Shown piece after piece: positions 37,165-44,015 of a DNA stretch of 45,003 nt (its first letter is position 1; each line of letters begins with the position of its first letter). The DNA comes from a virus. The stretch spans positions 1 through 45,003 of the IMG/VR virus record IMGVR_UViG_3300047321_000229; one strand, 5' to 3'. The notes under the pieces are model-generated. The model did not search any database and was not told the origin of the DNA. It saw only the letters and a program-made list of their open reading frames with translations. The position numbers and the translations under genes were made by a program.

Positions 37165-37359
37165 CTAGTCGCCCTGGGGGCCGTAATCGTTCACGAGATA
37201 GTTAGAGGCCTCCTCGGCCCAGTAGGCCGCCGCGTCGTAGCAGTCCTGGCACGGAACCTCTACCGTGCACGTGTAATGCCCTCCAGGCGCCTTTTCAAGG
37301 CAGTGCACACACCGTGCAACCGGGGTGCCTGCGTCGTGCCAAAGAACCGTGTCCATCAT
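37165..37359 (-). CDS. Hypothetical 64-aa zinc-finger-like protein
   Basis: ATG at 37359. Two Cys pairs, ARCVHCLEK (16) and VPCQDCYDA (36), with a HYTC between, suit a small zinc-binding domain, followed by a helix AAAYWAEEASNYL. Monocistronic leftward cassette; GGAAAGGG precedes the start. Function unknown. Confidence 0.6.
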   Translation of the reverse strand: MMDTVLWHDAGTPVARCVHCLEKAPGGHYTCTVEVPCQDCYDAAAYWAEEASNYLVNDYGPQGD

Positions 37360-37411
37360 AGCTAAAGCCCTTTCCGCTGAAGGCGGGGCCCTAATCCCGC
37401 CCGTTGGGTTA

Positions 37412-37440
37412 ATTAAAGCACACCCCTAAGGGGTGTGCAA
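37412..37440 (-). promoter_or_regulatory. Operator-promoter of the 64-aa zinc protein
   Basis: TTGCAC, 17-base spacer, TTTAAT reading leftward; palindrome 37418-37438 is perfect in all ten pairs. Confidence 0.75.
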
Positions 37441-37463
37441 CCCCCTAATCCCGGAAACGCCAA

Positions 37464-37483
37464 AGGGCCCCCGGAGGGGCCCT
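37464..37483 (-). terminator. Terminator of the 99-aa gene
   Basis: Stem AGGGCCCC/GGGGCCCT, followed leftward by TTGGCG; the next operator-promoter begins 24 bases on. Confidence 0.5.
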
Positions 37484-37499
37484 AAAGGGGTGGGCGCCC

Positions 37500-37799
37500 T
37501 TAGCAGGCGTAAGCCATTTCGCGCCACCCGTCGATCGCTTCCCGGGTCTGCGGCGCCGCATAGAAGGGGACGCGCCGCGCCTCTTCCTCGCTGGTGTAGT
37601 AGTAGGTGACGTGCTCAACGGTGATGGCGTAAAAGCAGTCAGATACGTACATGTCCCAGGCCGTGTCCATCCCCTCGTACACGTCGCTAAAGCGGCGCGA
37701 AAAGGCCCCATCCTCACTGTAGACAGTGAACGCACCCTCGCCCGACATGCCGTGCTCCGTGGCAGTGGTGGTGATCTCGATGTAGGAGAGGACGAACAT
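37500..37799 (-). CDS. Hypothetical 99-aa protein
   Basis: ATG at 37799 (MFVLSYIEITTTATEHGM). Beta-rich N-terminus, acidic middle with aromatic residues (FSDVYEGMDTAWDMYVSDCFYAITVEHVTYYYTSEEEARRV). No metal or catalytic motif. Monocistronic leftward cassette. Function unknown. Confidence 0.6.
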   Translation of the reverse strand: MFVLSYIEITTTATEHGMSGEGAFTVYSEDGAFSRRFSDVYEGMDTAWDMYVSDCFYAITVEHVTYYYTSEEEARRVPFYAAPQTREAIDGWREMAYAC

Positions 37800-37856
37800 T
37801 TGGGGACCCCTTAAGGGTTAGTGGAGGGCCGCCCTATCGGCCCCGCCGTTAGGACT

Positions 37857-37885
37857 ATTAGAGCACACACCCTAGGGGTGTGCAA
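37857..37885 (-). promoter_or_regulatory. Operator-promoter of the 99-aa gene
   Basis: TTGCAC, 17-base spacer, TCTAAT reading leftward; palindrome 37863-37883. A divergent promoter without operator starts 15 bases away. Confidence 0.7.
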
Positions 37886-37899
37886 CCCCCGATTAGGGG

Positions 37900-37928
37900 T
37901 TGCGCCTAAAGCGCTAAGGGGCTAAAGT
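37900..37928 (+). promoter_or_regulatory. Rightward promoter of the 83-aa gene
   Basis: TTGCGC, 17-base spacer, TAAAGT. No CACAC palindrome in the spacer, so this gene could escape the repressor while its divergent neighbour is shut. Confidence 0.55.
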
Positions 37929-37990
37929 TCTGTCTGTCGGGAGGGAAACCTAACCGGCGCTAAGGGTTAACTCAATAGGGAGCGCTAACA

Positions 37991-38242
37991 ATGGCTAAGA
38001 TCCTCGCCTTTGTCACCATGTGGGCCGGAAACCAGAACCTTTCCACGGAGGGGTTCCCCGGGTTTAACCGGATGGAGGTTACTCCGGAGGATGCGGAGAT
38101 CCTGGGAATGGACACCATGGTCAAGGCCCACCGGTTCGATAACGTGGACCGGGTTACGGTTGAAACTCCGGAATGGACGGAGATTTGGACGCGGGTTACC
38201 GCCCCTCTTCCGGGGTGGACGATGGACCGGCAGGAGCGCTAA
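37991..38242 (+). CDS. Hypothetical 83-aa protein
   Basis: ATG at 37991, with AGGGAG upstream. MAKILAFVTMWAGNQNLSTEG, FNRMEVTPEDAEILGMD, then VDRVTVETPEWTEIWTRVT. A compact alpha/beta protein with no known motif. Single-gene rightward unit with its own promoter and a clear terminator. Its promoter lacks the operator, so it is a candidate for expression in the lysogen. Confidence 0.6.
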   Translation: MAKILAFVTMWAGNQNLSTEGFPGFNRMEVTPEDAEILGMDTMVKAHRFDNVDRVTVETPEWTEIWTRVTAPLPGWTMDRQER

Positions 38243-38247
38243 AGATT

Positions 38248-38275
38248 AGGGCCCCCAAAAGGGGGCCCTTTCTTT
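38248..38275 (+). terminator. Terminator of the 83-aa gene
   Basis: 9-bp stem AGGGCCCCC/GGGGGCCCT, loop AAAA, then TTCTTT. Confidence 0.75.
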
Positions 38276-38332
38276 ATGTCCGTTTAGGGTTGCCTTATGA
38301 TCATAAATCGTCATAAATCCTGACATAGGCTT

Positions 38333-38352
38333 AGGGCCCCCGGAGGGGCCCT
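38333..38352 (-). terminator. Hairpin after the DUF3987-like gene
   Basis: 8-bp stem AGGGCCCC/GGGGCCCT with tetraloop, about 20 bases after the stop. Copy 2 of the 22-bp dispersed repeat lies between. Confidence 0.5.
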
Positions 38353-38373
38353 TAGCTATTACGGCGTAATAAT
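38352..38373. repeat. 22-bp dispersed repeat, copy 2
   Basis: TTAGCTATTACGGCGTAATAAT, one base different from the copy at 36365-36386. The inner 13 bases are a dyad. Confidence 0.7.
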
Positions 38374-39668
38374 TAGACGTACCCGTCCGCGCCATCCTCC
38401 CCAATCCAATAGAACACCTGCGAAGGTCGGCCCGTAGGGTTACGCCTTAGCTTAGAGTCCACGGGTAGACTGGCCAGCATTTCGTTAATTTCCGGACGAG
38501 TCTTACCGCCCACAATCCCCCTAATCTCTTGAATGGCTAGCCCATCATCCCCAGCGTCATACAGGGCCCTTGCAAGAGGATTGGTGACCGGAGGGGCCTC
38601 CGTGCGGCTGTAAGCCTGCTTAAGGGTGTACTCCGCACTCTCCATCGAATACTTGAAGAGCGCGTTAGCTGCCTTAAGGTCCCTCACCCCGATGTGCTGC
38701 CGCCCATCGGCCATAGCGTAAAGGCCAGCCAGCCTAAGCGTGTACGGCGCCCTACGGGCCGTAAACTGGGCTAGCGTCTCATCCTCCGGGTTTTCCTTAT
38801 CGATCGCCGCATAAAGGTAGTCGGTCCAGTACTCTGCCGCGTCCTTAGTGCGAGTGATGAGAATATCTCCACCCGAACGGATCTTGTCCGCGTTATCGGC
38901 AAGTTCCTTAGCGCACGACTTAAGGTCCTTTTCGTCCACGGTGCCGCCGTCGGGCAAAAGTTGTGACTGGTGAACGTGAAGGATGAGATACCGGTTATAG
39001 CTACCTCCGGCAAGTTCCTTAGCGCGCATCATGTCCCGGAACTCCCCCGGGCTAATGTGGCCCAAAACCGCAATGTGTGGACGGGTAGCTGTCATGCTGC
39101 CTTTTTTGGTCCGAGTCTTAAGGTCGTCGCCGTCCCATGCTTGACGGAGGACACCAGAAAGGGAACCGCTTTTAGCGGAACGATTCATGAGGTTAGCGTA
39201 TTCCGTTTCGATGACGAAACGTCGCTGGTCCCCAATTAGGTCGGGATCAATGGCCGTTGGCCTACCCGAAAGGGCCAACATTTCTTGCATTTCTTCCAAC
39301 TCTTCCGGGGTGGGATCCTCCACTTCCTTAATGAGTCCCTCGCCCGATGAGATGCCGCTAACGGTGCACTCTTTGAAAAAGTCCCCAACGGCCATATTTA
39401 GGAGGTACTTAGCGGCCGAGGTTGCGGAGCCTTTACGGCCGTCCGAGGTACGCCCCAAAAGGAGTGCCCAAACAAGTGCGGGATGATTGTCAAGGGCCGA
39501 GATTTTGATACGGGCCTGCGGACCGACTAGGGCCGAGAAACCGACTAGGAGGCTCCCTAGGACCCCTACGGGGTCAGCCTCCGTGCCTGTCTTCAACGCG
39601 TGCACGGTACGCCCCATAAGTCCGGTATAAACCGTTTCGTCCGGCATGGGCCGTTCGGTGACGATCAT
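38373..39668 (-). CDS. DUF3987-like (RepA/helicase-type) replication protein
   Basis: 431 aa, ATG at 39668. The block WALLLGRTSDGRKGSATSAAKYLL, then VSGISSGEGLIKEVED, matches DUF3987, proteins with a P-loop-like helicase core found in phages and integrative plasmids, often with primase or Rep functions. Further family-like blocks: RFVIETEYANLM, RPHIAVLGHISPGEF. The C-terminus (IRGIVGGKTRPEINEMLASLP) resembles a winged helix. The Walker A is atypical. It may initiate phage replication, and lies next to the repeat-rich gaps. Assignment is by pattern. Confidence 0.65.
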   Translation of the reverse strand: MIVTERPMPDETVYTGLMGRTVHALKTGTEADPVGVLGSLLVGFSALVGPQARIKISALDNHPALVWALLLGRTSDGRKGSATSAAKYLLNMAVGDFFKECTVSGISSGEGLIKEVEDPTPEELEEMQEMLALSGRPTAIDPDLIGDQRRFVIETEYANLMNRSAKSGSLSGVLRQAWDGDDLKTRTKKGSMTATRPHIAVLGHISPGEFRDMMRAKELAGGSYNRYLILHVHQSQLLPDGGTVDEKDLKSCAKELADNADKIRSGGDILITRTKDAAEYWTDYLYAAIDKENPEDETLAQFTARRAPYTLRLAGLYAMADGRQHIGVRDLKAANALFKYSMESAEYTLKQAYSRTEAPPVTNPLARALYDAGDDGLAIQEIRGIVGGKTRPEINEMLASLPVDSKLRRNPTGRPSQVFYWIGEDGADGYV

Positions 39669-39689
39669 TGGCGGGATCCCCCCAGGTCA

Positions 39690-39750
39690 GTAAGTAAGTA
39701 TGTAGGTTAGTGATGACCCCGTTCCCCGGGGTTGATAGATACTTACTTAC
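39690..39750. repeat. Nested inverted repeat in the leader of the DUF3987-like gene
   Basis: GTAAGTAAGTAT (39690-39701) is perfectly complementary to ATACTTACTTAC (39739-39750), 37 bases apart; inside is a second dyad around ACCCCGTTCCCCGGGGT. It could form a long hairpin in the mRNA leader, or be a protein site. Confidence 0.65.
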
Positions 39751-39768
39751 TTACCTCCCGCCTGTCAA
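39740..39768 (-). promoter_or_regulatory. Promoter of the DUF3987-like gene
   Basis: A perfect TTGACA (39763-39768) reading leftward, 17 bases, TAAGTA. The -10 falls in the right arm of the inverted repeat, so hairpin or protein binding there would affect initiation. Confidence 0.5.
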
Positions 39769-39823
39769 GTCGCTTCCCTTTATGGGGAGTTGAGGCTCCC
39801 CGCAGTGAGTCTTAGGGCAGTGC

Positions 39824-39852
39824 TTGCACACCCCTTACGTGTGTGCTTCAAT
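39824..39852 (+). promoter_or_regulatory. Operator-promoter, rightward, of the 78-aa gene
   Basis: TTGCAC, 17-base spacer, TTCAAT on the plus strand; palindrome 39826-39846. It is the only copy pointing right, and the gene behind it is the only rightward one in this set, so orientation follows the gene. Confidence 0.7.
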
Positions 39853-39921
39853 GAGGTTGTTGGAAGGGGCGGGGCCAATTAGGGGGCCCTAAACCCAGCC
39901 ACGCACTTAGGAAGTGACTTT

Positions 39922-40158
39922 ATGGGTGACTCTCGCATTGCACGCACATCTAAGCGTGCAAAGGCTAGCCGTAACGAGTATGTGGAGACCGTTACAGGCG
40001 AGGATAAAGCCTGGGAACGCGTCCACTACTGGGCTAAGTTTTTTACTAGTCACGGTTTCGGTGACCGGTTCGGCTTTTACCACGAACACGTGGGCTACGG
40101 CGCTTACAAGATTTACCAGGTAGACCGTTCCATCGAGAGTAAGACGCTCGCGGCATAA
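39922..40158 (+). CDS. Hypothetical 78-aa protein
   Basis: ATG at 39922 (MGDSRIARTSKRAKASRNEY). Basic N-terminus, aromatic C-terminal half (HYWAKFFTSHGFGDRFGFYHEHVGYGAYKIY). No family recognised. Single-gene rightward cassette with operator-promoter and terminator. Confidence 0.62.
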   Translation: MGDSRIARTSKRAKASRNEYVETVTGEDKAWERVHYWAKFFTSHGFGDRFGFYHEHVGYGAYKIYQVDRSIESKTLAA

Positions 40159-40171
40159 CTCGACATGACGA

Positions 40172-40200
40172 AAACCCCCAGGCATTTAGCCTGGGGGTTT
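40172..40200. terminator. Bidirectional terminator at the end of the long early operon
   Basis: 12-bp stem AAACCCCCAGGC/GCCTGGGGGTTT, loop ATTTA. The A/T-rich outer pairs serve as a T-run in both directions: it ends the 78-aa gene rightward and the dCMP deaminase gene leftward. Confidence 0.8.
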
Positions 40201-40202
40201 CT

Positions 40203-40616
40203 TTACGTTAGGGACATGATTCCTTCTGGGCTATCCCACACAATACGGGTAACGCCAGACTTCCAAATCGCTGCCTCGCATTCGTCACACGCGGCCCTGG
40301 TGACGTACAGGGTTGCCTTAATGGTTCCTCGCCTGCCTGCCTCCTCCAACGCGTTTCGCTCCGCATGAACGGCTATACAGTCGCCATATGCGCCCCCTGG
40401 AGGCCGCTCCGAGTAGGTGAGCCTCCCCCTAGGGCATGCGCCCGCAGTGAGGCACCCAGGGGCCCCTGAGGGGGCCCCGTTGTAGCCGGTAGCCATGATG
40501 CGATTGTCCTTGACCAGGACCGCACCAACCTGTGATCTAGTGCAGTCGGCTCTAGCCGCTACAGCCTTTGCTACGCCTATAAAGTATGCGTCCCAACTTA
40601 TGCGGCTAATGGTCAC
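40203..40616 (-). CDS. dCMP (deoxycytidylate) deaminase
   Basis: 137 aa, GTG at 40616 overlapping the previous stop as GTGA. It deaminates dCMP to dUMP, feeding ThyX. Zinc and catalytic residues: His84-Ala-Glu86 in VHAERNAL and Cys110/Cys113 in CDEC. The substrate loop ATGYNGAPSGAPGC is typical of the dCMP deaminase/ComEB family. Last gene of the long leftward operon. Confidence 0.92.
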   Translation of the reverse strand: MTISRISWDAYFIGVAKAVAARADCTRSQVGAVLVKDNRIMATGYNGAPSGAPGCLTAGACPRGRLTYSERPPGGAYGDCIAVHAERNALEEAGRRGTIKATLYVTRAACDECEAAIWKSGVTRIVWDSPEGIMSLT

Positions 40617-40759
40617 CCCTCGCCCTCAACGCCACCCCCACCGCCTCCGGCCTGGTGTTGAGCGTCGGTAGAATTCATACAGGATTCAATGGGCCACGAA
40701 TATTGCATGCCGCAAATCGTGCACTCGTAATAGGTGGAAACCTTTTCCACGATAGCCAT
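40613..40759 (-). CDS. Small zinc-ribbon-like protein
   Basis: 48 aa, ATG at 40759 with GGAGG four bases upstream. ECTICGMQYSW provides a CxxC, with another Cys at residue 27; the C-terminus is Gly/Glu-rich. The start follows ThyX at once and the stop overlaps the deaminase start (GTGA), so coupling supports it. Function unknown. Confidence 0.6.
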   Translation of the reverse strand: MAIVEKVSTYYECTICGMQYSWPIESCMNSTDAQHQAGGGGGGVEGEG

Positions 40760-41488
40760 TTAACCTCCAATTGGATTGAGTGTGTCAAAATCCTGGAAAC
40801 ACCCAGGGGCGATATCGTTAAGCTGTCCGAGGATGTTTCCGGCGAACTCTCTAATTTCTGCGTCTGCCGCCACATGCCAACGCTTATTCAGGAAATCGCG
40901 CCATGCACGCATGTTGCCGGTAACGACAATCCGGGTTTCCGTCCCTCCGGGGAGGACCGCCCTAGCGGCCTCCCGCGCTTCCTTACGCTTAAGGCCGGAA
41001 GCCTTGAGCCGGTTTACCGTCGCCTCATAGTCCCTTAGAGGGGCCCACGGTAGGGGGGCTGTTGCTGCTCCCCCGTGCTCCTCCTGAAGGGCGGGAGGGA
41101 TAACCATTCGGGAGTGTTCCATGTCCACGTAACGCTGTGACATTTCCGAATAGGACAAGTGCCTATGGCGAATCAGTTCGTGCGTCATGTTCCGGCTAAC
41201 GCCTGTCACATAGAATGTGGCGGAGGAATGCTCTAGAACACTGTAATGACCCTGGTCAAGAATGTTCTTTAGGTACCCCATTTCGGTTGCGGTACCCGGA
41301 TTAGGCTTATGCCAAGACTGATAACAGGCACGGCCCCCGAATACGGGGACCGAATCGCAACCGTTAGTTACGTCGTCGGCGCCAACGCCGTTTTCCTTTA
41401 CGTACCCTTCCGGGTCGTACAGTCCATCGGTAGCGTCCTCCATTGCATAGTAATTGGTTTCAGTCTTTGCGATTAGCGTTACACGCAA
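40760..41488 (-). CDS. thyX: Flavin-dependent thymidylate synthase
   Basis: About 242 aa from TTG at 41488 (RVTLIAKTETNYYAME); AAAGGAAA lies upstream. It makes dTMP from dUMP with FAD, NADPH and methylene-THF. The signature RHRHLSYSEMS (RHR-x7-S, residues 107-117) is intact; HYSVLEHSSATF and RMVIPPAL are further ThyX blocks. A longer frame to 41596 overlaps the upstream zinc protein and is not needed. It works with NrdJ and dCMP deaminase in the same operon. Confidence 0.95.
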   Translation of the reverse strand: MRVTLIAKTETNYYAMEDATDGLYDPEGYVKENGVGADDVTNGCDSVPVFGGRACYQSWHKPNPGTATEMGYLKNILDQGHYSVLEHSSATFYVTGVSRNMTHELIRHRHLSYSEMSQRYVDMEHSRMVIPPALQEEHGGAATAPLPWAPLRDYEATVNRLKASGLKRKEAREAARAVLPGGTETRIVVTGNMRAWRDFLNKRWHVAADAEIREFAGNILGQLNDIAPGCFQDFDTLNPIGG

Positions 41489-41675
41489 GATCGTATGTTT
41501 CCTTTCCAAAGCAACCGTTAGGGCATTCTTCGTACCATTCGGCAGAGAAAGAATCCCCCGACAGAACGAGGTCCATTTCCGTCCATCCGCAGACACAACA
41601 GAAACGGACCCCGTAATGCGAGAGATACTTAACCCGCCGATCCTTTACCGGATCGGACACGCTCCCGTTGCACAC
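41460..41675 (-). CDS. Hypothetical 71-aa Cys-rich protein
   Basis: GTG at 41675 or 41660; both overlap the end of nrdJ. FCCVCGWTEMD and ECPNGCFGKETYD supply two Cys pairs, as in a zinc ribbon. The gene overlaps ThyX by 29 bases. The start is uncertain, but the frame is well supported by the Cys motifs. Function unknown. Confidence 0.55.
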   Translation of the reverse strand: MCNGSVSDPVKDRRVKYLSHYGVRFCCVCGWTEMDLVLSGDSFSAEWYEECPNGCFGKETYDLACNANRKD

Positions 41676-43684
41676 TCCAAATCGATGGCGTCAGAGACAC
41701 TCTTAACCTTTGCAGCCTCATACTCTTCACGCGTAATGCGCTCATAGGGAGACTGTGGGCGGGAGGAATCAACCATAATGGTTGTCCCCTTAAGCTTGGG
41801 CAGATACTTAATCAGTACCGCCTTAAGCTCATCTGCGGTAACACTCCCCTCCGGGATGTTCACCGTATGGGAAATAGCGTTATCCGCGTAATAGGTCTGA
41901 TACATAGCCTGAAAGGCTATGGACTCTTCCAGACTGATTTGGTCCTGCGACTCGACAATATCGGGGTCTAGACCCCGTGCCTCCATTTCCGCAATCAAAG
42001 TATCCTTAGTGGGAATGGTGACTACCTTAGTGTTAGCCGCGTAAATGCAGTCCTCTACCTGGTATCCCTGGGCCTCATAGTCTGCGACTTGTGCCATTTG
42101 TTCAGGGTCAACCGCTGAAAAGCGGATGCGCCGTAGAAAGTATCGGCCGTAAATGGCCTGATCGCCCTCCGGCACCCCGGGAAGCTTGGCAATGCTCCCC
42201 GTGGGCGCCACAGTCGTTACCTTAATAGGCTCTGGGATGCGGAGCTTAAAGGCGTACTCTCGCGCCTCATCCCTTACCGTGTCGTAAAGCTCTTCTAGGT
42301 CGTAATGGTAACGCCAATCGTGAGGAGCGTCGGAATACCGGATCCCTCTAAGGTTTAGGTGACCCTGTACGCCAAAATGCCCAACCCCGATACGCCGTTC
42401 CCGTCGCATTACGGCCAACTGTTCGGCGTCGGTGAAATCGCCGAACGTGGCACGGATAAGGAACCTGGTTACGAGCCGGTGAGCCTTAATGAGGCCCTCG
42501 TAATCCGGCTTGCCATTGTCCTTAACAAAGGCTTGCATATTCACGTGCCCAAGGCAACATGCCATCATCTGTGGCCCTGGAATCTCGCCACACGGGTTAG
42601 TGGCCTCTATCGGATCCACCTCGCCCACCTGGGCTAGCGTCTGATTGAAGAAACCAGGTTCACCGTTAACCAGCATGCCGTTTACGGTTTCGTCCATAAC
42701 GCGGGTAGCGTTCATCTGCCATTCTAGGCCCAGGTCACCGTTAAGGGCATCCATGAATTCCTGATCCACAATGACGCTAATGTTCGTCGTCCAGTGACTC
42801 CCGCTGTCCTCCTTACAGCGGATAAAGTCGATAACATCCGCATCCTTCCAATGTTTCATTGCCATACGGGCGGAACGCCTTACGCCACCACTAACGACAC
42901 ATTCCGCAATGGCATGGTCAATTTCCATAGCATCCATACCCGTTAGGGTTCCGTGGTACTTCCCCCGACTGTTGAGGATGCCAGAAACGCTCTTAAGCAT
43001 TTGAGCCAACGGCAGGGGGCCGGAGGCCCTACCGCCAAAGGCCTTGAGGCGCGCCCCAGAGGGCCGCACGCGGGATACGTCAAAGACTCGCGCACGGTGC
43101 ATGAGATTCCAGTTGTGAGCGTCTGTAATCAGATGCTCCAAGGATGTGCACCAACCCTCGCGGGAATCCTCCACCTCATAGGCCCCGACCCAATCGGGGG
43201 TGTAGGTGGTGGACAGTAGGCCAGCGTCCTTAAGGGCCGCATAGTCCTGGTGTTCAGGGTCGCACACAATGTGAACGTCTAGAACGTTAGCCACTTCCGG
43301 ATAGCCGTTAAGGCGGTCGTCTGAATAGTTGGCCCCTACGCCTCCACCTTCCATGAGGCGGAGGAACACAAAGGAGAAATGTCGTTCGGGACGCTTAACG
43401 TCCCAGGGGGCTATGTGACAGTTGAAAAGATACTGACGTCCCTTAACGCCAGAGGCCCAAAGGTGCCGTCCGGCGGGAAGGATCTTGAAATCCTGCATAA
43501 AGGAAATTAGATCCTCCCGCTCCCCCGGCTCGATAGCGTCCGGGGGGACAAGCCCTAGGTTACCGTCAACGACACGGGTAACCGTTTCGGGCCACGTTTC
43601 CTTACTGCCGTCCGCCTTAGGGCGGGAATAAGTCCTTTCATAGACAGTCTGGCCGGTAGGTCCCCAGTTAATCTCAGTAGTTAT
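41645..43684 (-). CDS. nrdJ: Adenosylcobalamin-dependent (class II) ribonucleotide reductase, probable ATA start
   Basis: 679 aa if started at ATA 43684. It reduces ribonucleotides using B12, so needs host cobalamin but no oxygen. Motifs: VSGGVRRSARMAM (first active Cys), TNPCGEIPGPQMMACC (thiyl-radical Cys and Glu), TVAPTGSIAKLPG (phosphate binding), and the C-terminal CATGACPIR redox pair. It resembles the monomeric RTPR type. The N-terminus TYSRPKADGSKETWPETVTRVV is conserved in the family but lies before the first ordinary start (ATG 43498). The frame upstream has none, only ATT 43690 and ATA 43684; GGAG ends 7 bases before the ATA. Confidence 0.92.
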   Translation of the reverse strand: MTTEINWGPTGQTVYERTYSRPKADGSKETWPETVTRVVDGNLGLVPPDAIEPGEREDLISFMQDFKILPAGRHLWASGVKGRQYLFNCHIAPWDVKRPERHFSFVFLRLMEGGGVGANYSDDRLNGYPEVANVLDVHIVCDPEHQDYAALKDAGLLSTTYTPDWVGAYEVEDSREGWCTSLEHLITDAHNWNLMHRARVFDVSRVRPSGARLKAFGGRASGPLPLAQMLKSVSGILNSRGKYHGTLTGMDAMEIDHAIAECVVSGGVRRSARMAMKHWKDADVIDFIRCKEDSGSHWTTNISVIVDQEFMDALNGDLGLEWQMNATRVMDETVNGMLVNGEPGFFNQTLAQVGEVDPIEATNPCGEIPGPQMMACCLGHVNMQAFVKDNGKPDYEGLIKAHRLVTRFLIRATFGDFTDAEQLAVMRRERRIGVGHFGVQGHLNLRGIRYSDAPHDWRYHYDLEELYDTVRDEAREYAFKLRIPEPIKVTTVAPTGSIAKLPGVPEGDQAIYGRYFLRRIRFSAVDPEQMAQVADYEAQGYQVEDCIYAANTKVVTIPTKDTLIAEMEARGLDPDIVESQDQISLEESIAFQAMYQTYYADNAISHTVNIPEGSVTADELKAVLIKYLPKLKGTTIMVDSSRPQSPYERITREEYEAAKVKSVSDAIDLECATGACPIR

Positions 43685-43695
43685 TGTAATGCTCC

Positions 43696-44004
43696 TTACT
43701 TAGTCTTCTTATTGCTTGCAGTGGTGACAAGAACCATGTTGAAAAGCACTCCAGCCGCATAGGCCTTAAGGAATGGGAGGGCGAATACCATCATGATGAG
43801 GACTGCGAGGAATCCCAGCCACACAAACGCTAGGGCCGTCATGAGGATAAAGACGATCGTGTACGCGATGGCGTTAGCAACCTTCCCCGGCTTTTCCGGC
43901 TCCTTAGCCTTAATCGTCGGGCCGATAATGGTCGGGTCGAAAAACGCGTCGCTAAAACTCTGCTCATACTTCTTACGGTAAAAGTCTGCCTTAGAATCGC
44001 TCAC
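43696..44004 (-). CDS. Hypothetical integral membrane protein
   Basis: 102 aa, ATG at 44004 with GGAGAGAA upstream. A soluble, charged N-terminus of about 40 residues is followed by two to three hydrophobic segments (about 43-62, 62-80, 82-95) and ends SNKKTK. It lies between the sigma-like gene and nrdJ. Function unknown; such proteins may alter the host membrane during early infection. Confidence 0.65.
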   Translation of the reverse strand: MSDSKADFYRKKYEQSFSDAFFDPTIIGPTIKAKEPEKPGKVANAIAYTIVFILMTALAFVWLGFLAVLIMMVFALPFLKAYAAGVLFNMVLVTTASNKKTK

Positions 44005-44015
44005 AGGTTCTCTCC

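Noticed and set aside
4159-39852. Dispersed palindromes as a CRISPR-like or transposon-end signal
   Set aside because: Copies are single or in pairs with irregular spacing over 35 kb, always in intergenic DNA, mostly in promoters. No spacers, cas genes or transposase are present.
39944-39963. GCACGCACATCTAAGCGTGC as another operator
   Set aside because: It is 20 rather than 21 bases, lacks the CACACCC core, and lies inside the coding sequence of the 78-aa gene.
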